Positions 61,748 to 64,000 of a DNA stretch of 64,000 nt are shown here, piece by piece. Each line of letters opens with the position of its first letter. Within the stretch, counting starts at the first letter, position 1. The notes below the pieces were generated by a model. It did not search any database. It was not told where the DNA came from and was given only the letters and a program-made list of their open reading frames with translations. The position numbers and the translations under genes are program-made. The stretch lies in the NCBI RefSeq assembly GCF_027587205.1, contig NZ_JAPDOD010000015.1:1-64000 (forward strand), written 5' to 3'. The stretch is from Solirubrobacter ginsenosidimutans. Lineage in GTDB: Bacteria > Actinomycetota > Thermoleophilia > Solirubrobacterales > Solirubrobacteraceae.

Positions 61748-62499
61748 GACGCCACCGCTCCCCGGCGCACGTTCGCGAGGTGCTCCTCGTACGCGTTGAC
61801 CCCGTGCATCGAGGAGAGCGAGAAGTAGCGCTCGCGGTCGACGTGATGGATGCCGATCGACAGCCCGTTGAGGATCATCTCGTTGTAGGCGGGGCAGACG
61901 TAGAACGCGCCCTCCACCGAAGCGTCCTTGCGGATCATCTCCATCACCGAGTCCAGGAAGTCGCCGCCGCGCGCGAACCAGTAGATGCCCGCGGTGGCGT
62001 AGCGGCTGATCGGGCGCTTCTCGGCCGCCTCGAGCACGAACCCGTCGGCGTCGACGCGGACGTAGGACCAGCGCGGGTGGACCGCGTCGAAGGTGATCAC
62101 GCCGCCGTCGAGCCCGGCCGCCTCGAAGCCGGCGAGGATGTTCGGCAGGTCGTCGTCGAGCACGTGGTCGCCGTTGAAGACCAGCAGCGGCTCGTCGCGG
62201 TCGATGTGGCTGATCGCGTGCAGCGCCGTGCACGCCGCGCCGCTGGCCAGCGCGGGGACGCCGAGCACGGTGGCGTCCGGCGCCAGCAGGCGGATCACGT
62301 CGTCGGTGTGATGGCGCCGGTTCTCCTCCTCGCGCACGAGGAAGATGGCCTCCGAGGCGGTGTCCATGACCTCGCCGAGGCCTTCGATCACCCGCTGCAC
62401 CAGCGGCTTGCCGTCGATCTCGACGAGGTTCTTCGGGTACTTGAACCCGGCGACCTCGAACAGCGCGCTGTCACCGGCCATCAGGACGAGCAGCCTCAC
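61744..62499 (-). CDS. Nucleotidyltransferase-like protein with altered signature
   Basis: A 251-residue paralogue of the 60648-61415 enzyme. FNGDHVLDDDLPN (metal-site region) and VEGAFYVCPAYNEMILNG (substrate region) are kept. The N-terminal loop, however, reads LMAGDSALFEVAGFKYPKNL instead of GxGxRF...PKPL: the Arg is missing while the Lys remains. It may use a different nucleotide, or be a regulatory or acceptor-binding partner of the intact enzyme. GTG start at 62499, overlapping the HAD gene. Confidence 0.78.
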   Translation of the reverse strand: MRLLVLMAGDSALFEVAGFKYPKNLVEIDGKPLVQRVIEGLGEVMDTASEAIFLVREEENRRHHTDDVIRLLAPDATVLGVPALASGAACTALHAISHIDRDEPLLVFNGDHVLDDDLPNILAGFEAAGLDGGVITFDAVHPRWSYVRVDADGFVLEAAEKRPISRYATAGIYWFARGGDFLDSVMEMIRKDASVEGAFYVCPAYNEMILNGLSIGIHHVDRERYFSLSSMHGVNAYEEHLANVRRGAVAS

Positions 62500-63128
62500 G
62501 CGACCACGCTCCCCTCGACCGCCGCGATCCGCGTCGTGACGCGTTCGAGGTTCACGTCGCCCGGATCCTCCACGACGAGGACGTGCGCGCCTGCGGCCGT
62601 GGCGGCCTTGATGCCGTTCTCATTGTCCTCCACGATCAGCGTCTGCTCCGGCGCGACGTCGAGCATCGACATCGCCTTGACGTAGATCTCCGGGTCGGGC
62701 TTGCCGCGGGAGACGTCCTGGTTTGAGACCATCACGTCGAGGTAGCGCGCGAGGTCGGAGCGCTCCATCATCTCCTCGACCGTCCGGCGCACGGAATTGG
62801 AGGCCACGCCCAGCGCGTACCCGGCCTGCGCGAGGCGGGCGAGCATGTACTGGTGCTGGAAGACCGGCTTGCAGCGGGTGGCGACGAACTCGAGCGTGTA
62901 CTGCTGCTTGAGGCCGTTGAGGAACGAATGCAGCTCCCGCGGCAGGCCGTGCTCCACACTGAGCATCTCGAGCTTGCGACCGGTCGGCAGGCCGTCGTAG
63001 GCGCTGAGGTGCTCGTAGCGGGTGATCTCGTAACCGAGCAGCCCGAGCGCGCGATTGAGGGCTTCGTAGTGCCAGTCGCGCGCGTCGATGAGCACGCCGT
63101 CCATGTCGAACAGCACGGCTTTGATCAT
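62496..63128 (-). CDS. HAD-superfamily hydrolase (beta-phosphoglucomutase-like)
   Basis: About 210 residues from ATG 63128. HAD motif I VLFDMDGVLIDARDWHYEAL with two catalytic Asp, motif II LGVASNSVRRTVE, motif III Lys in RGKPDPEIYVKAM and motif IV LIVEDNENGIKAA. The helical cap at about 15-90 places it with beta-phosphoglucomutases and small-sugar phosphatases. It would isomerise or dephosphorylate the sugar phosphate used by the neighbouring nucleotidyltransferases. Confidence 0.85.
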   Translation of the reverse strand: MIKAVLFDMDGVLIDARDWHYEALNRALGLLGYEITRYEHLSAYDGLPTGRKLEMLSVEHGLPRELHSFLNGLKQQYTLEFVATRCKPVFQHQYMLARLAQAGYALGVASNSVRRTVEEMMERSDLARYLDVMVSNQDVSRGKPDPEIYVKAMSMLDVAPEQTLIVEDNENGIKAATAAGAHVLVVEDPGDVNLERVTTRIAAVEGSVVA

Positions 63129-63751
63129 GCGAAGACCTCCTGCGCCTCCAGCGGATGGTCGGTGCACAGGTGCACGCGCGGATCGGCCCAGACGTCCCAA
63201 CGGGCCCACTGCTCCCACGTCTCGCGATGCTCGCGGCGGTGCAACTCGGGCGAGACCACGGCGACGTGCTTGCCGGCGGCCAGGTGCGCGGCGATCTTCG
63301 GCTCGTCGATGAACCCGCCCGCGAAGTCGTCCAGCCAGACACCGCCGGCCGCGTCGTAGAGCGACGGGTCGGCCTCGAGGTCGCTGTGGCGGGTGTAGAA
63401 CGGGAGCGCCGACTGCGCGTAGCCGCGCGTGTCCGGCACCGACATGTCGAAGGCGAACCAGCGCTCGGCCGGCACGCGCGCCAGCGCCTCGGTCAGCAGC
63501 GCATGCAGGCCGTCGGCCTTGACGTTGACGGCCAGCAGGCCTGGTGTGCCCTGCGCCAGGTACTCGTCCAGGACCGCGTCGAAGCCCAGCGCGCCGGCGA
63601 CGGGCGGATCGTGGCTGACCACGAGCTCACCCGCGAGGTCGCGAACGTCGATCTCGATCCCGAAGCCGTTGACGAAGGCGTCGCGAAACGCCTCGAGCGT
63701 GTTGCGCTGGCTGGCCACGACCCAAAGGCCGCGATGAGCGAGCAAAGTCAT
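63125..63751 (-). CDS. Glycerophosphodiester phosphodiesterase-like (GDPD) protein
   Basis: A 208-residue TIM-barrel-type protein with a GDPD start: LLAHRGLWVVASQRNTLEAFRDA (HRG and NTLEAF), GIEIDVRDLAGELVVSHDPP (E-D pair and HD). Later strands are reduced, so it is short for the family. It may generate or trim a glycerophosphate-like unit. The stop overlaps the ATG of the HAD gene. A weak GAGAGG Shine-Dalgarno precedes it, and it follows the CHAP-protein gene by 32 bp. Confidence 0.8.
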   Translation of the reverse strand: MTLLAHRGLWVVASQRNTLEAFRDAFVNGFGIEIDVRDLAGELVVSHDPPVAGALGFDAVLDEYLAQGTPGLLAVNVKADGLHALLTEALARVPAERWFAFDMSVPDTRGYAQSALPFYTRHSDLEADPSLYDAAGGVWLDDFAGGFIDEPKIAAHLAAGKHVAVVSPELHRREHRETWEQWARWDVWADPRVHLCTDHPLEAQEVFA

Positions 63752-63783
63752 GAGCCGCTGCGCACCTCTCGGCGCATGCTAAC

Positions 63784-64000
63784 TCAGCCGAGCCGCACGT
63801 AGCCGATAGCCGGGCGCTGGCCCGGGGCGTACGAGCGCCGCGAGACCTGATCGGAGGAGTTGCCCTCGATCGTGTTGATGGTGCCATCAGTGCCGACGGA
63901 CTCGACGACGCCGATGTGCTCGTCCCAGACGATCAGATCGCCGGGCTGGGGCTTGACGTCTGCGCCCGTGTTCGGGATCGCCTTGCCGGCCTTCTGCGCC
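63784..64000 (-). CDS. CHAP-like cell-wall hydrolase, C-terminal part (cut by window edge)
   Basis: The last 72 codons of a gene that begins beyond the window. The fragment reads QPGDLIVWDEHIGVVESVG, then TINTIEGNSSDQVSRRSY and IGYVRLG-stop. This is the end of a CHAP or NlpC/P60-like amidase/peptidase: the GDLIVWDEHIGVVE strand holds the catalytic His and the TIEGNSS loop the polar residue. The catalytic Cys would lie upstream. No start is visible. Confidence 0.75.
   Translation of the reverse strand, partial: AQKAGKAIPNTGADVKPQPGDLIVWDEHIGVVESVGTDGTINTIEGNSSDQVSRRSYAPGQRPAIGYVRLG

Noticed and set aside
59497..63751. Standard dTDP-rhamnose pathway
   Set aside because: Two nucleotidyltransferases and a cupin suggested RmlA/RmlC, but RmlB and RmlD are absent, the cupin is only ~108 residues against about 180 for RmlC, and HAD and GDPD genes do not belong to that pathway.

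Overview
The window is G+C-rich (about 70% by eye) and densely packed. Genes often overlap by four bases (ATGA, GTGA or TTGA), GTG and TTG starts are common, and many transcription units seem to start without a Shine-Dalgarno sequence. The gene content (SnoaL-fused and DGPF-linked ECF sigma factors, DUF3105 and DUF354 proteins, AlkZ-like winged-helix proteins, LytR_C protein) points to an actinobacterium, most plausibly the Thermoleophilia/Solirubrobacterales. That placement is inference; no rRNA or tRNA gene was seen.

Left part (1-13998): a MalT-like LuxR regulator; a TetR regulator divergent from a DrrAB-type ABC exporter; a 1147-residue secreted DUF11-repeat protein; a PrsW-type membrane protease with a small membrane partner; a quinone oxidoreductase paired with an ECF sigma factor; and a REC-HD-GYP-GGDEF c-di-GMP enzyme.

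Clock-like region (13998-18820): divergent from the c-di-GMP gene lies an operon encoding a double-domain KaiC, two different KaiB proteins and a PAS/histidine kinase/receiver hybrid. No KaiA is present. A FlK-type hot-dog thioesterase follows.

Secretion and accessory region (18821-38789): a small exported protein behind a predicted three-way-junction leader RNA, followed by a SipW/ER-type signal peptidase carrying a long coiled coil; an ECF42-like sigma/DGPF pair; a SLATT protein; a secreted S15/CocE hydrolase; two AlkZ-like paralogues; a PEBP protein; an acyltransferase; a P-loop kinase without an obvious start codon; pyrD; a lytic transglycosylase; a haloalkane-dehalogenase-like hydrolase; and several SDR, GNAT and hydrolase genes.

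Surface polysaccharide locus (38793-55194): an initiating sugar-phosphate transferase, several glycosyltransferases, a Wzx-like flippase, an O-antigen-ligase-like protein, two paralogous multi-TM proteins (one outside the locus at 27765), a FlgD-like/dimethylformamidase-like envelope protein, a LytR_C protein, a CapD-type dehydratase and a DUF354 protein. It is interrupted by a 498-bp inverted-repeat element whose G-rich arms sit directly after stop codons; a third, partial copy lies at 35263-35423.

Right part (55249-64000): a secreted trypsin-like protease, a STAS protein, DedA, UppP and PurM, two tiny charged proteins, and a tightly coupled leftward operon (GDPD-like, HAD, nucleotidyltransferase, cupin, nucleotidyltransferase, glycosyltransferase). 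That operon looks like an uncharacterised pathway for activating and transferring a surface substituent. The window ends inside a CHAP-like cell-wall hydrolase gene.
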